DNA of 64,000 nucleotides from Clostridium estertheticum subsp. estertheticum (GTDB taxonomy: Bacteria > Bacillota > Clostridia > Clostridiales > Clostridiaceae): assembly GCF_001877035.1 (NCBI RefSeq), contig NZ_CP015756.1, positions 1,107,001-1,171,000 on the forward strand. The letters are read 5' to 3'. A model generated the notes under the pieces. The model made no database searches, was not told the DNA's origin, and saw only the letters and a program-made list of their open reading frames with translations. This document shows positions 55,343 to 63,455 of the stretch, piece after piece. The position numbers and the translations under genes are program-made. Position 1 is the stretch's first letter, and each line of letters opens with the position of its first letter.

Positions 55343-56443
55343 TTATTTAATTACTTTTGTGGTTTTTGAATTTCTATTTTTAATTTTTGCTAAAATAAAA
55401 ATAATTAAAGGAATTATAACTGCAAAAATGAAAGCGTAATATGGGTATATATCTGAAGCCCAAGATTCCATTTCCATGGTGCTTTTAAAAATGAATAATG
55501 AAAAGCTTAACATCAAAAGAGCTACAGGCGATGCAATAAATTTATAATCATTAAACCCAAACACTTTAGAAATACCATTACAAACTGCGAGTATACATAT
55601 ACTTATTTTAACAAACACGCATACTAAAAATTCAACGATTACTGTGGTTTCAAGTCTTTGAATCAAATCACCATAATGGATAAGGCTTATGACCAAGCTA
55701 GATGGAAAATATACTCTAGATATGGTTTCACCTCCTAGCACTAAGATATTTCTAAATGTTGCTACGAAAACCAAGCCTCCACCTAATAATAAGCCTAATA
55801 AAAATGTTTTCTTATAATTTTTTATTTTAGCTATGTTTGAAAATACCATCAAAAAAACTACAGCTTCAGAAAATGGAAAAGCAAAACTCGAGAAAGCCCC
55901 TTTTAAAACTGGGTCGATACCATCTCTAAGTATTGGTTTTAAATTGCTTATATCTATTAGAGATGTTGATAAAGAAGATATAGAAATAAATATTATAAAT
56001 ACAACCAAAATAAAAAACTCAGACCATCTTCCTAAGACTTCGATACCTGCTTTTACACTCCATATAAGCAAAATTGTTAAAAAAAACATAGGTAATATTA
56101 CTGGTGTATCGGGTAAGACTAAGGCATTGGTGAATTCTGATAGGTTCCTAAGAACTAAGGTTCCAAGATGAAAGGCAAACCAGATCATTAGTATATTTAT
56201 TATATTTCCTATAAACTTTCCCATAAGCAGTTTTGTTATATCATATAAATCTTGTCCAGGATATAAAGATAAAATATTAGAATACATAAGGTATAATATA
56301 CAAGCCCATAAGATAGCGATAATTATTGAAATCCATGCATCTTGTTTTGCAATGCCACCTGAACCAATCAAAAAAGTGCTTCCAATTAAGAACATTATTA
56401 TAAGTATAATTCCTTGCCTTACAGATATCATTTCGTTTTTCAT
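55343..56443 (-). CDS. gerB: Spore germination permease subunit (GerAB/GerKB family)
   Basis: A 366-residue integral membrane protein of the APC-type Spore_permease family with about ten segments (opening ISVRQGIILIIMFLIGSTFLIG). It is the B subunit of an inner-membrane nutrient germinant receptor, thought to bind the germinant or form the channel. It is the last gene of the A-C-small protein-B operon. The gene order A-C-B with a small protein before B is seen in other clostridial germinant receptors. The germinant cannot be read from sequence. Gene symbol is used in the family sense. Confidence 0.88.
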   Translation of the reverse strand: MKNEMISVRQGIILIIMFLIGSTFLIGSGGIAKQDAWISIIIAILWACILYLMYSNILSLYPGQDLYDITKLLMGKFIGNIINILMIWFAFHLGTLVLRNLSEFTNALVLPDTPVILPMFFLTILLIWSVKAGIEVLGRWSEFFILVVFIIFISISSLSTSLIDISNLKPILRDGIDPVLKGAFSSFAFPFSEAVVFLMVFSNIAKIKNYKKTFLLGLLLGGGLVFVATFRNILVLGGETISRVYFPSSLVISLIHYGDLIQRLETTVIVEFLVCVFVKISICILAVCNGISKVFGFNDYKFIASPVALLMLSFSLFIFKSTMEMESWASDIYPYYAFIFAVIIPLIIFILAKIKNRNSKTTKVIK

Positions 56444-56491
56444 TTATTTCTCCCATCTTGATTACCATAATTATAAACAGTAATACGAAAA

Positions 56492-56707
56492 CTAGTTAGT
56501 ACTACCCAATATAGATAATACAATATTTTTTATTAGATTTGATGGACTAGGCAAATGAACGCCTAAGTATAGAAAAACATTAACCATCATTGAAGATAGA
56601 ATTAGAAAAAAGTAAAATATTAATTTATTTTTATTTCTTTCTTTAAATAATAGTCGGGATTCAAAAAAACTTAATATGGCATAGAAAATTATTATAAGTA
56701 AAAACAT
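56492..56707 (-). CDS. Small membrane protein inside the germination operon
   Basis: A 71-residue protein with two membrane helices (~1-16 and ~30-50) joined by a basic loop (LLFKERNKNKLIFYF) and a short tail (LPSPSNLIKNIVLSILGSTN). It lies between gerC and gerB in the same direction, 14 bases after gerC ends; the D-type small subunits of some ger operons have two membrane segments too. Not recognised by name; a germinant-receptor accessory subunit is a reasonable inference from size, topology and position. Confidence 0.7.
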   Translation of the reverse strand: MFLLIIIFYAILSFFESRLLFKERNKNKLIFYFFLILSSMMVNVFLYLGVHLPSPSNLIKNIVLSILGSTN

Positions 56708-56721
56708 TTATAAAATCTCCT

Positions 56722-57879
56722 TTAATTAATTTTTATAGGGATAGGCTTTTTTGTTCTACCACTACCCTTTATTTGTAAGTGTACATTAACATTAGTTTTT
56801 ATCTTTGTAAAAAGGTTTTCTCCCTTATTTCTGAAGTCATCATATGCCTTTGGGTTCTCTTTCTCAAAGATATCACCCAGACCTAAAACATCGTTATCAT
56901 AATTTTTTTGTATTTTACTAATTAAAGATTGAATATTATTTTCGATTTGTTTTTCTGTTTCACTCTGAAGTGTTTTTAAATATTCTTCGTTCATAAAATC
57001 TTTATTACCTTCAACTTCAGCTATAATTACAACTGGGTCTATATCAATTGTAAGAGAAGCTTTCCCATTTCTATAATGAGGTGTTAATTTAGTCTTGTTT
57101 TCAAATATTTCTAAGGTTACGTTTGTGTCAGAACCGGCAACTTTTTTTAAGGGAATTAAACCTTCTTGTATTTTATTCTTAATCATAAGCATGTATAAAG
57201 TTTCAGTACCATCTAGATATCCTACAAGCTTATCAGACTTAAATATAGCAGATCCATCCACATGGGAGGTTATTATATCATCATCAAGTTCATTTTTAAC
57301 TGTAGCTACTGTTTGACAATGTCCTTTTAATGATAATTTGTCAACAAAGGACCATACTCTCGAAGCAGGAAACTTAGAAAGTAGGTATTGCAGATTCATA
57401 GTATCGTCAAGATTAAAAGAAGCTATCTGATTAGGGTTGACAGTTGATTTTAAAATTTCAGAGGCATTATTACCCTTTGATATCAGAAGCCACATATCTG
57501 GTCTAAGATCAGAATCACGATTTACCCAATCAAGTACAGGAAGTACACCACTATTTGCCACTGATTCGCTTATTATTACTACCTTTGCTTGACTCCAAAA
57601 TAGTGCTAACCCAACTTTTGATACCATAGTTCTTTCTGCATTAAATATACTGTAACCTTCTGAGGTGTAGGTTTTAGAACTTGTGGTGGAGGAAGCGCCT
57701 TGAGATTCTGAAGTTATAAGTTCTATTGTAAGGATATACTTACCTGATAGGATATCTTTATCTACTGCCATACCGGCTACTATTCCTAATTTATCTATTT
57801 CACTATAGTTCCAGCACCCACAAAACATAATAGGACATATAATTATAATAGAAATTATTATTACTATTTTTTTCTTCAT
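56722..57879 (-). CDS. gerC: Ger(x)C family spore germination lipoprotein
   Basis: A 385-residue lipoprotein subunit of the germinant receptor. Signal MKKKIVIIISIIIICPIM, then FCGC with lipidated Cys22 and the family opening WNYSEIDKLGIVAGMAVDKD; C-terminal GerAC domain (VEGNKDFMNEEYLKTLQSET; NYDNDVLGLGDIFEKENPKA). It sits on the outer face of the inner spore membrane. Follows gerA by 31 bases. Both ends are complete and of usual length. Confidence 0.92.
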   Translation of the reverse strand: MKKKIVIIISIIIICPIMFCGCWNYSEIDKLGIVAGMAVDKDILSGKYILTIELITSESQGASSTTSSKTYTSEGYSIFNAERTMVSKVGLALFWSQAKVVIISESVANSGVLPVLDWVNRDSDLRPDMWLLISKGNNASEILKSTVNPNQIASFNLDDTMNLQYLLSKFPASRVWSFVDKLSLKGHCQTVATVKNELDDDIITSHVDGSAIFKSDKLVGYLDGTETLYMLMIKNKIQEGLIPLKKVAGSDTNVTLEIFENKTKLTPHYRNGKASLTIDIDPVVIIAEVEGNKDFMNEEYLKTLQSETEKQIENNIQSLISKIQKNYDNDVLGLGDIFEKENPKAYDDFRNKGENLFTKIKTNVNVHLQIKGSGRTKKPIPIKIN

Positions 57880-57910
57880 GTGAATGCCATCCTTTTGTTT
57901 TTTATCTTTA

Positions 57911-59389
57911 TTATTTCTTCATTCGTTTTTTATTTTTTGAAAACATCTTCGGTCTTAAATACATATCCCACCAGGGAGCCCTAATTACTGTATCTTTTAT
58001 ATCTTGAGCAGAAAAAGAGGGTACGTTAGTCATATATGGTATACCAAATGAACGGAGTGACATCATATGAAGAACTAAGCCCATAACGCCAAAAATATAA
58101 CCATAAAAGCCTAGGAAAGAAGATAAAATTAAAAAAATTATTCGTATAGAAACTACACCCAAAACTTGAGGTAGCATAATACCTGCAATCCCAGTTATTG
58201 CAGTAATCTCAACTACGGGGGCACTCACAAGTCTTGCATTAACTGCAGCATCACCAAGCACTAAGGCGCCTACTATGGTAACAGCTCCACCAACATTTTT
58301 AGGCATCCTAAGACCCGCCTCTTTAAGTATTTCAAATATGATGGTCATACTAAGCACTTCAACAAGTGAAGGAAAAGGTACACCTTTTCTTGCAGCATAT
58401 ATACTTATAAGGAGCGGAGTTGGAATTAGTTCTTGATGGAAAGTTACAAGGGCCACATAAATTGCTGGAATACTTGTTGAAATAAAAAAGCATAACCAAC
58501 GTAAAATTCTAATAAAGGAGGAGTATAAAAAGTTGTCATAATAATCTTCATTACTCTGAAATACCTCTACAAAAATAGTTGGGAGAGTTAAAATAACAGG
58601 ACTTCCATCACAGATAATTGCAAACCTACCCTCGAGGAGCTTACCTACTACCACATCAGGCCTTTCAGTATTAATAATGGTCCTAAAGGGAGAATAGGGA
58701 GCGTCTTTTATAAGTTCTTCTATATAACCAGAATCTAAAATACCATCAATATCAATACTATTTAGTCTTGTCATTAGTTCTTTATGAATATCTTCTTTTG
58801 CTATGCCATCAATATAACATATACATATTTGCGTTTTGGTTTGTTTACCAATTCTCATAAATTCAAATTTTAAATTTGGATTTATAAGCCGACGCCTAAG
58901 AAGTGTAAGGTTTAAATTCATTGATTCTGTAAAGCCTTCACGAGGACCGCGAACTATAGTTTCTGCTTGAGGTTCCGAAATTGATCTAGTTTGCCATCCA
59001 ATGGTGTTTATAGAAATTACCTGATCTATTCCATCTATGAAAAGCATAGTTTTACCGTATATAATTCCATTGATTATATTATCAACAGAGGAGTTTTTTT
59101 TGTTATCCGCAGTTAGAAGCACCCGTTGTATTAGAATATGTATAATATTACTATTGTCAACTACTGGTATATCGTTTAATAGGAGTGGTTTTATAACATC
59201 CTCGTTAATTACTTTTAAATTTACCATTCCGTCAATATAAATAATCATACACTTAGGGTTGTTATGTTTTCCAATTGATAGAGATCTATATACGACGGTT
59301 GTATCGTTAATGAAAATATTTTTTATTATATTAATATTTTCATCTAAGGATTTTGATAGTTTTATATTTGAAAAATCATTTGTATTCAT
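57911..59389 (-). CDS. gerA: Spore germination protein GerAA family
   Basis: A 492-residue receptor subunit. A hydrophilic N-terminal half (~1-280) with repeated SIGKHNNPKCMIIYIDGMV and RIGKQTKTQICICYIDGI segments, then about five membrane segments with the conserved EAGLRMPKNVGGAVTIVGAL and PWWDMYLRPK, the latter part of the GerA family C-terminus. It is the A subunit of the nutrient receptor and the first gene of its operon. AGGAGATG precedes the ATG. Sporulation (forespore) promoter expected; a clear SigG box could not be picked out by eye. Confidence 0.93.
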   Translation of the reverse strand: MNTNDFSNIKLSKSLDENINIIKNIFINDTTVVYRSLSIGKHNNPKCMIIYIDGMVNLKVINEDVIKPLLLNDIPVVDNSNIIHILIQRVLLTADNKKNSSVDNIINGIIYGKTMLFIDGIDQVISINTIGWQTRSISEPQAETIVRGPREGFTESMNLNLTLLRRRLINPNLKFEFMRIGKQTKTQICICYIDGIAKEDIHKELMTRLNSIDIDGILDSGYIEELIKDAPYSPFRTIINTERPDVVVGKLLEGRFAIICDGSPVILTLPTIFVEVFQSNEDYYDNFLYSSFIRILRWLCFFISTSIPAIYVALVTFHQELIPTPLLISIYAARKGVPFPSLVEVLSMTIIFEILKEAGLRMPKNVGGAVTIVGALVLGDAAVNARLVSAPVVEITAITGIAGIMLPQVLGVVSIRIIFLILSSFLGFYGYIFGVMGLVLHMMSLRSFGIPYMTNVPSFSAQDIKDTVIRAPWWDMYLRPKMFSKNKKRMKK

Positions 59390-59700
59390 AAGTTAAATCA
59401 TCTCCTGGGGAGCTGCAATATTAACGACTTCAGAAGGAGATTAATACACCACTGAAGTTTTCTATTTGTTAGGGTATGTAACTTCCAATTATAATAGTGG
59501 GAGACTTTCTTTGTGAAATGTCTTTAAATATCCTTTATATTATAATAACTAACTATATATATACTTTATCCAATTCCTAAATATTTTAGTCACAGATATA
59601 TATATCAAATGGATTTAAAGACATTTCAGAAGTATTCATTAAAAGAGATTTAGTTAATATACTTAATAATGAAAGTTAATCATTAGGAGGTAGCTTATGT
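59390..59700. promoter_or_regulatory. Divergent promoter region between gerA operon and MATE gene
   Basis: No ORF. It contains the 21-base motif twice in opposite orientation: 59512-59532 (GTGAAATGTCTTTAAATATCC, plus strand) and 59611-59632 (minus strand CTTCTGAAATGTCTTTAAATCC), as well as a 7-8-base inverted repeat ACTTCAG / CTGAAGT at 59428-59459 close to the gerA start. The two opposed motif copies would suit control of both divergent genes. Confidence 0.5.
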
Positions 59701-61062
59701 ATGGCGAATAAGTATACAATGAATGAAGTACTCAATACTTCGCTACCGGTAGTTGCGGAGATAACAATATATACATTAATGTCTATATTTGATTTAATGA
59801 TTATAGGGAGATATGGTGGAAATATAGCGGTAAGTGCTGTAGGGTTAAGTAATAATTTAACAAATGCATTTATAGAAGTATTTATTTCAGGAGGATTTTG
59901 TATAAGTATTGTTTCGCTAGTTTCTAGACTAGTGGGTGCGGGGAAATATAAAAATGCTGAGAGATTCGCGTCATTAGGATTTATTTTAGGAATTGGGTTT
60001 TGTTTAATTATTACAATAGTAGTTTTTTTCTTTGGTAAAGAGCTTCTTTATTTACTGGGGGCTAGGAATGAAATACTTAAAATAGGATATTCATATATAA
60101 AGATAAACTCTGTAGGCTTATTTTTTTTCATGAGTATGAGGCTTTTAAATTCCATTTTAATAGGATATGGGAATACTTTCATACCATTTGTATGTTCTTT
60201 AATTGTACTTTTTATAAAGATTATTCTGAATTATTTATTAGTTTTTGGTATCGTGTTTAATACAAGGGGAATAGATGGGTCAGCTATAGCATCTACAGTG
60301 GCTTATTTATGTGGATTTGTTTTTTGTTTTTATTATACTGTATTTAAATCACAAGTTAAACTCAAATTAATCTATGTTTTTTCTGTATGTTTTAATGATA
60401 TTAAAAGAATACTAGTACTAGCTATTCCATGTTCAATGGAAGAAGCAGCTTTTAGTATCAGTAAGCTTATGTGCGTTTCTGTTATAATTAAATCTGGGAG
60501 TGTTTCATTTGCAGCTGATGCAATAGCTAACATGATAGAGGGTATCTCAGTTATGCCAAGTATTGGCTTTGGCATTGCGGTTATTACTCTAGTAGGTATT
60601 AATGTCGGGAAAAGAGATTATAGGCAAGCGAAAAAAGTTGCGTTTAACTGCGCATTTTACGCAGCAGCTATGATGAGTATATTTGCAATAATATTCTTAT
60701 TTATGCCAAATCTTTTAGTGGATTTATTTGTAAATAATAATGAGAAAAAAGTTGCTTATTTAGCAGGAAAGTGTCTTGCAATTGGAGCAGCAGAGCAGCC
60801 TTTTATAGGCTTATCATTAGTATTTGCAGGAGCACTAAAGGGGATAGGTGATGTAAAGAGTCCATTTTTAATTAGCTGTTTTACAAGTTGGATTATAAGG
60901 TTACCATTAACATATTATTTTATTAATGTTTTAAATTCCTCAATTACAGCGGTTTGGTGGATAACTGCATTTCAATGGGGAGTAGATGCACTACTTATGT
61001 TTATTTTCTTTGAGTATAAATCCAATAAAGTATCAAATGGATCAAAAGGGAGTCTGATTTAA
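59701..61062 (+). CDS. MATE-family multidrug/toxin efflux protein
   Basis: A 453-residue integral membrane antiporter with twelve predicted segments in two halves. The first half has TLMSIFDLMIIGRYGGNIAVSA, typical of MatE proteins; the second half repeats the pattern with MLVS-like PSIGFGIAVITLVGINVGKR. Predicted Na+- or H+-driven export of cationic compounds. AGGAGG ten bases before the ATG at 59701; an ATG four bases earlier is out of frame and closes quickly. Single gene, divergent from the germination operon. Confidence 0.93.
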   Translation: MANKYTMNEVLNTSLPVVAEITIYTLMSIFDLMIIGRYGGNIAVSAVGLSNNLTNAFIEVFISGGFCISIVSLVSRLVGAGKYKNAERFASLGFILGIGFCLIITIVVFFFGKELLYLLGARNEILKIGYSYIKINSVGLFFFMSMRLLNSILIGYGNTFIPFVCSLIVLFIKIILNYLLVFGIVFNTRGIDGSAIASTVAYLCGFVFCFYYTVFKSQVKLKLIYVFSVCFNDIKRILVLAIPCSMEEAAFSISKLMCVSVIIKSGSVSFAADAIANMIEGISVMPSIGFGIAVITLVGINVGKRDYRQAKKVAFNCAFYAAAMMSIFAIIFLFMPNLLVDLFVNNNEKKVAYLAGKCLAIGAAEQPFIGLSLVFAGALKGIGDVKSPFLISCFTSWIIRLPLTYYFINVLNSSITAVWWITAFQWGVDALLMFIFFEYKSNKVSNGSKGSLI

Positions 61063-61123
61063 CAAGCTCCTTTAGAAAATATTAATAAAACAAAAAAATT
61101 GCTATTTATTTTGATGTAGAAAT

Positions 61124-61894
61124 TTATCTGTTTTTATTTATAATATCTATTAAAATCTTCATTCTTTCATGGATATTTGGCTTTATATTATCACGTTTAT
61201 AATGCAAATCATTTGGATCTAATAGGTAACTATGAGTTATTCCAAATAGTTTTTTATTTTCATCAATACCTTTTTGAAGCATTTCTGAAAGCTTTTTAGT
61301 ATTAAAATATTCAAGTCTTAATTCTTCGGTTTCATTTTGTGCGTAAACAGATAATGGAGTTAATTCATTTTTTATCACTTTATATTCAGGTCTGTAAACA
61401 TTGTGGGATTCATACTTAATGTCAGTTAATTCATTTAATATCTTTGTTGTATTATCATCTATAGAAAAATATCCTCCGCGAAAAGCCTGGATTGGCTCAA
61501 TTCCTAATTTTAAAATATATTCATAACAATATTTTATTATAAGTTTTTGCTGGTCATAAGAGTAGTACGATAATAAATCTTCATCGCTTTTTATAAATGT
61601 ACAATGTTTTTCTATTTCTTCCGGTAGATTATTTGGATGAATATGAAGGCCAAATATAACTTTATAATTGTTTTTTATCTTTTCAATTAGATTCACTTCT
61701 TTCAACATTTGAGCGAAGTAGGGAGTTATAAATAAAAGAGTATATATATTGTTTTCAGAATTTAATTTTAATAACGATTCTAGGTTAAGGACATTGTTTT
61801 TTAAATTTTTATCGAAATTGTATCCTTCACAATCTATAGTTAAAATAAAATCAAAATTTGTTTTTTTAAGATACTTATCTAAAAAATATTTCAT
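61124..61894 (-). CDS. NodB-like polysaccharide deacetylase-superfamily protein
   Basis: A 256-residue cytoplasmic protein without signal peptide. It has superfamily hallmarks: TIDCEG (Asp near residue 20), LHIHPNNLP (two His metal ligands) and AFRGGYFSID, with a late ITHSYLLD containing a possible catalytic histidine. Close in character to the bacterial WalW/YdjC-like branch of carbohydrate deacetylases. The substrate is unknown; not a canonical secreted peptidoglycan deacetylase. Starts at the ATG after TAGGAGGTAGTG. Preceded by a promoter that overlaps a long palindromic operator. Confidence 0.75.
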   Translation of the reverse strand: MKYFLDKYLKKTNFDFILTIDCEGYNFDKNLKNNVLNLESLLKLNSENNIYTLLFITPYFAQMLKEVNLIEKIKNNYKVIFGLHIHPNNLPEEIEKHCTFIKSDEDLLSYYSYDQQKLIIKYCYEYILKLGIEPIQAFRGGYFSIDDNTTKILNELTDIKYESHNVYRPEYKVIKNELTPLSVYAQNETEELRLEYFNTKKLSEMLQKGIDENKKLFGITHSYLLDPNDLHYKRDNIKPNIHERMKILIDIINKNR

Positions 61895-61927
61895 AAATTA
61901 TCACTACCTCCTAATATAATATTGCAA

Positions 61928-61971
61928 ACTTACAACTTGCATTGTATAATCAAGTTGTAAGTAAGCAACAA
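61928..61971 (-). promoter_or_regulatory. Promoter with overlapping 12-base palindromic operator
   Basis: Perfect inverted repeat ACTTACAACTTG (61928-61939) / CAAGTTGTAAGT (61951-61962) with an 11-base centre. A minus-strand promoter TTGTTG (61971-61966), 17-base spacer, TATACA (61948-61943) overlaps it, so binding by a dimeric repressor (TetR- or MarR-like geometry) would block the deacetylase gene. No such regulator gene is in the adjacent DNA. Confidence 0.6.
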
Positions 61972-62250
61972 CTTAATTATACGGTTCAAATTGTTACTTG
62001 TCAAAAATTAATAAAAAGTAATATTATAGTTATTCATAATACAATTCAACTATAAATACACTCAAAGTTTAAACACTTCAAAATAATCTTTTATTGTTAT
62101 ATCTAATATTCAATTATAAAGAAAATTAAAAAACAAACGGCTTAATGATGTTGCATGCAGATGACGATTTTATCCCACAGAGGAATAGGTAGGGGAATAA
62201 AAGTTAATATATGTTATTTTCGTGACCGCAAAATAAGGAGGATGATTTTA
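61972..62250 (+). other. Gene-free leader upstream of the alanine-dehydrogenase-like gene
   Basis: AT-rich, with no clear promoter. A GC-richer patch at 62130-62230 (GCATGCAGATGACG, then ATCCCACAGAGG) is open in frame with the next gene but has no ribosome site and is probably an untranslated leader. No named riboswitch recognised. Confidence 0.4.
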
Positions 62251-63402
62251 TTGAAAACTATAAGTTTTCCAAGAATGCATAAAGAAAAAAATGAGAAAAG
62301 AGATTTTTTACCATCATTGATTGGTATACTTAAAAAAGAAAATGTGCAAGTATTTCTGGAAGAGGGATATGGTCTAGCATTAGGTTATACAAATGAAGAT
62401 TATTTAAAGGAAAATAAAACAATACAATTTGTATCTAATAAGGAATGTTATGAAAAAGATATCGTTGTAGTTTTAAGGTCGCCAGAGTTTAAGCAAATCG
62501 ACTATATGAGAGAAGGCAGTATTTTGCTAAGTATGCTTCATTATCCTACTAGGGCTACTAGAGTAGAAAAGCTTAAAGAAAGGGGCATATTTGCTGTTTC
62601 GATGGATTCTATCAGAAATGATTTTCTTGAAAGAATTGTTGTTGATTATGAGGGTACATCAGGAAATGGAATTAATGTTGCATTTACAGAGCTTGCTAAA
62701 AGTTATAAAAGCGAAAATATTTGCGCGAAAAAACCTATAATTGTGAGCATAATGGGTATGGGACGAGTGGGACTTACGGCAGCGAAAATGGCAGGTAAAT
62801 ATGGTAATAATAAAGAAAGTGAAGCAATACTTAAGGAAAAATCGAAGGGTGTACTTGTTAATATGTTACCAAGAAATATAACAGATGATAAAAAACAGAT
62901 GATAAAAATATTAGCAAAGACAGATATTTTAGTGGATGCAACTACTAGAAATGATGCGACAAAATATATTGTTACAAATGAACTAATCGGATATTTAAAG
63001 GATCATTCTATAATTTTAGATTTAACGTCAGACCCATACTTAACAGATGTTTTCCCTTTCCAGGTGAAGGCGGTAGAAGGTATACCACATGGAACATTAG
63101 ATAAAATTGTTATGTACCCAAATGATATTGAGTATAGTGATGTGCCAAAGTGCATCGAAGTAATTAATCAAAGGACAGTTGTAAGTTGTAACGCATGGCC
63201 AGGGGTTAAACCAAAAGGTAACATGGATTTATATGGTAAACAACTTATATACATTATACAAAATCTTATAGGGTACTCTTCTAGCGACTTTAATTTAAAT
63301 AACAATGATTACTTTAATAGAGCAATATATAGAGGAACTATTGAGTGTTTTGAAGAAAGCTTAAATGGCTATGAAAATGAGGTATCAGAAATAGTAATGT
63401 AA
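62251..63402 (+). CDS. Alanine dehydrogenase/PNT-like protein with altered active-site lysine
   Basis: A 383-residue NAD(P)-binding protein of the AlaDH/PNT fold. The N-terminal substrate domain has FPRMHKEKNEKRDFLPS (Arg conserved), and LLSMLHYPTRAT with the conserved catalytic His. The nucleotide domain has IVSIMGMGRVGLTAAKMAGK (GxGxxG). By hand alignment to M. tuberculosis Ald, the segment LKVKEP reads VLRSPE, so the substrate-binding lysine appears to be Arg. This makes true alanine dehydrogenase activity doubtful; it may be a divergent amino-acid or opine-type dehydrogenase. TTG start set by AAGGAGG nine bases upstream; an in-frame ATG at 62242 abuts it. Confidence 0.72.
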   Translation: MKTISFPRMHKEKNEKRDFLPSLIGILKKENVQVFLEEGYGLALGYTNEDYLKENKTIQFVSNKECYEKDIVVVLRSPEFKQIDYMREGSILLSMLHYPTRATRVEKLKERGIFAVSMDSIRNDFLERIVVDYEGTSGNGINVAFTELAKSYKSENICAKKPIIVSIMGMGRVGLTAAKMAGKYGNNKESEAILKEKSKGVLVNMLPRNITDDKKQMIKILAKTDILVDATTRNDATKYIVTNELIGYLKDHSIILDLTSDPYLTDVFPFQVKAVEGIPHGTLDKIVMYPNDIEYSDVPKCIEVINQRTVVSCNAWPGVKPKGNMDLYGKQLIYIIQNLIGYSSSDFNLNNNDYFNRAIYRGTIECFEESLNGYENEVSEIVM

Positions 63403-63404
63403 TT

Positions 63405-63440
63405 ATAAAGCTGTGAATTAGACATTCACAGCTTTATAAT
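63405..63440. terminator. Bidirectional terminator hairpin
   Basis: 14-base perfect stem ATAAAGCTGTGAAT / ATTCACAGCTTTAT with a short loop, between convergent genes. T-runs are weak. Confidence 0.75.
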
Positions 63441-63455
63441 CATATACAATACTTT

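Noticed and set aside
55833-56468. Open frames on the opposite strand and alternative frames within gerB
   Set aside because: They are shadows of the gerB coding sequence, without ribosome sites or recognisable products.
62155-62250. N-terminal extension of the alanine-dehydrogenase-like protein
   Set aside because: Open in frame but with no ribosome site and no similarity to the family N-terminus; AAGGAGG before the TTG at 62251 decides the start.
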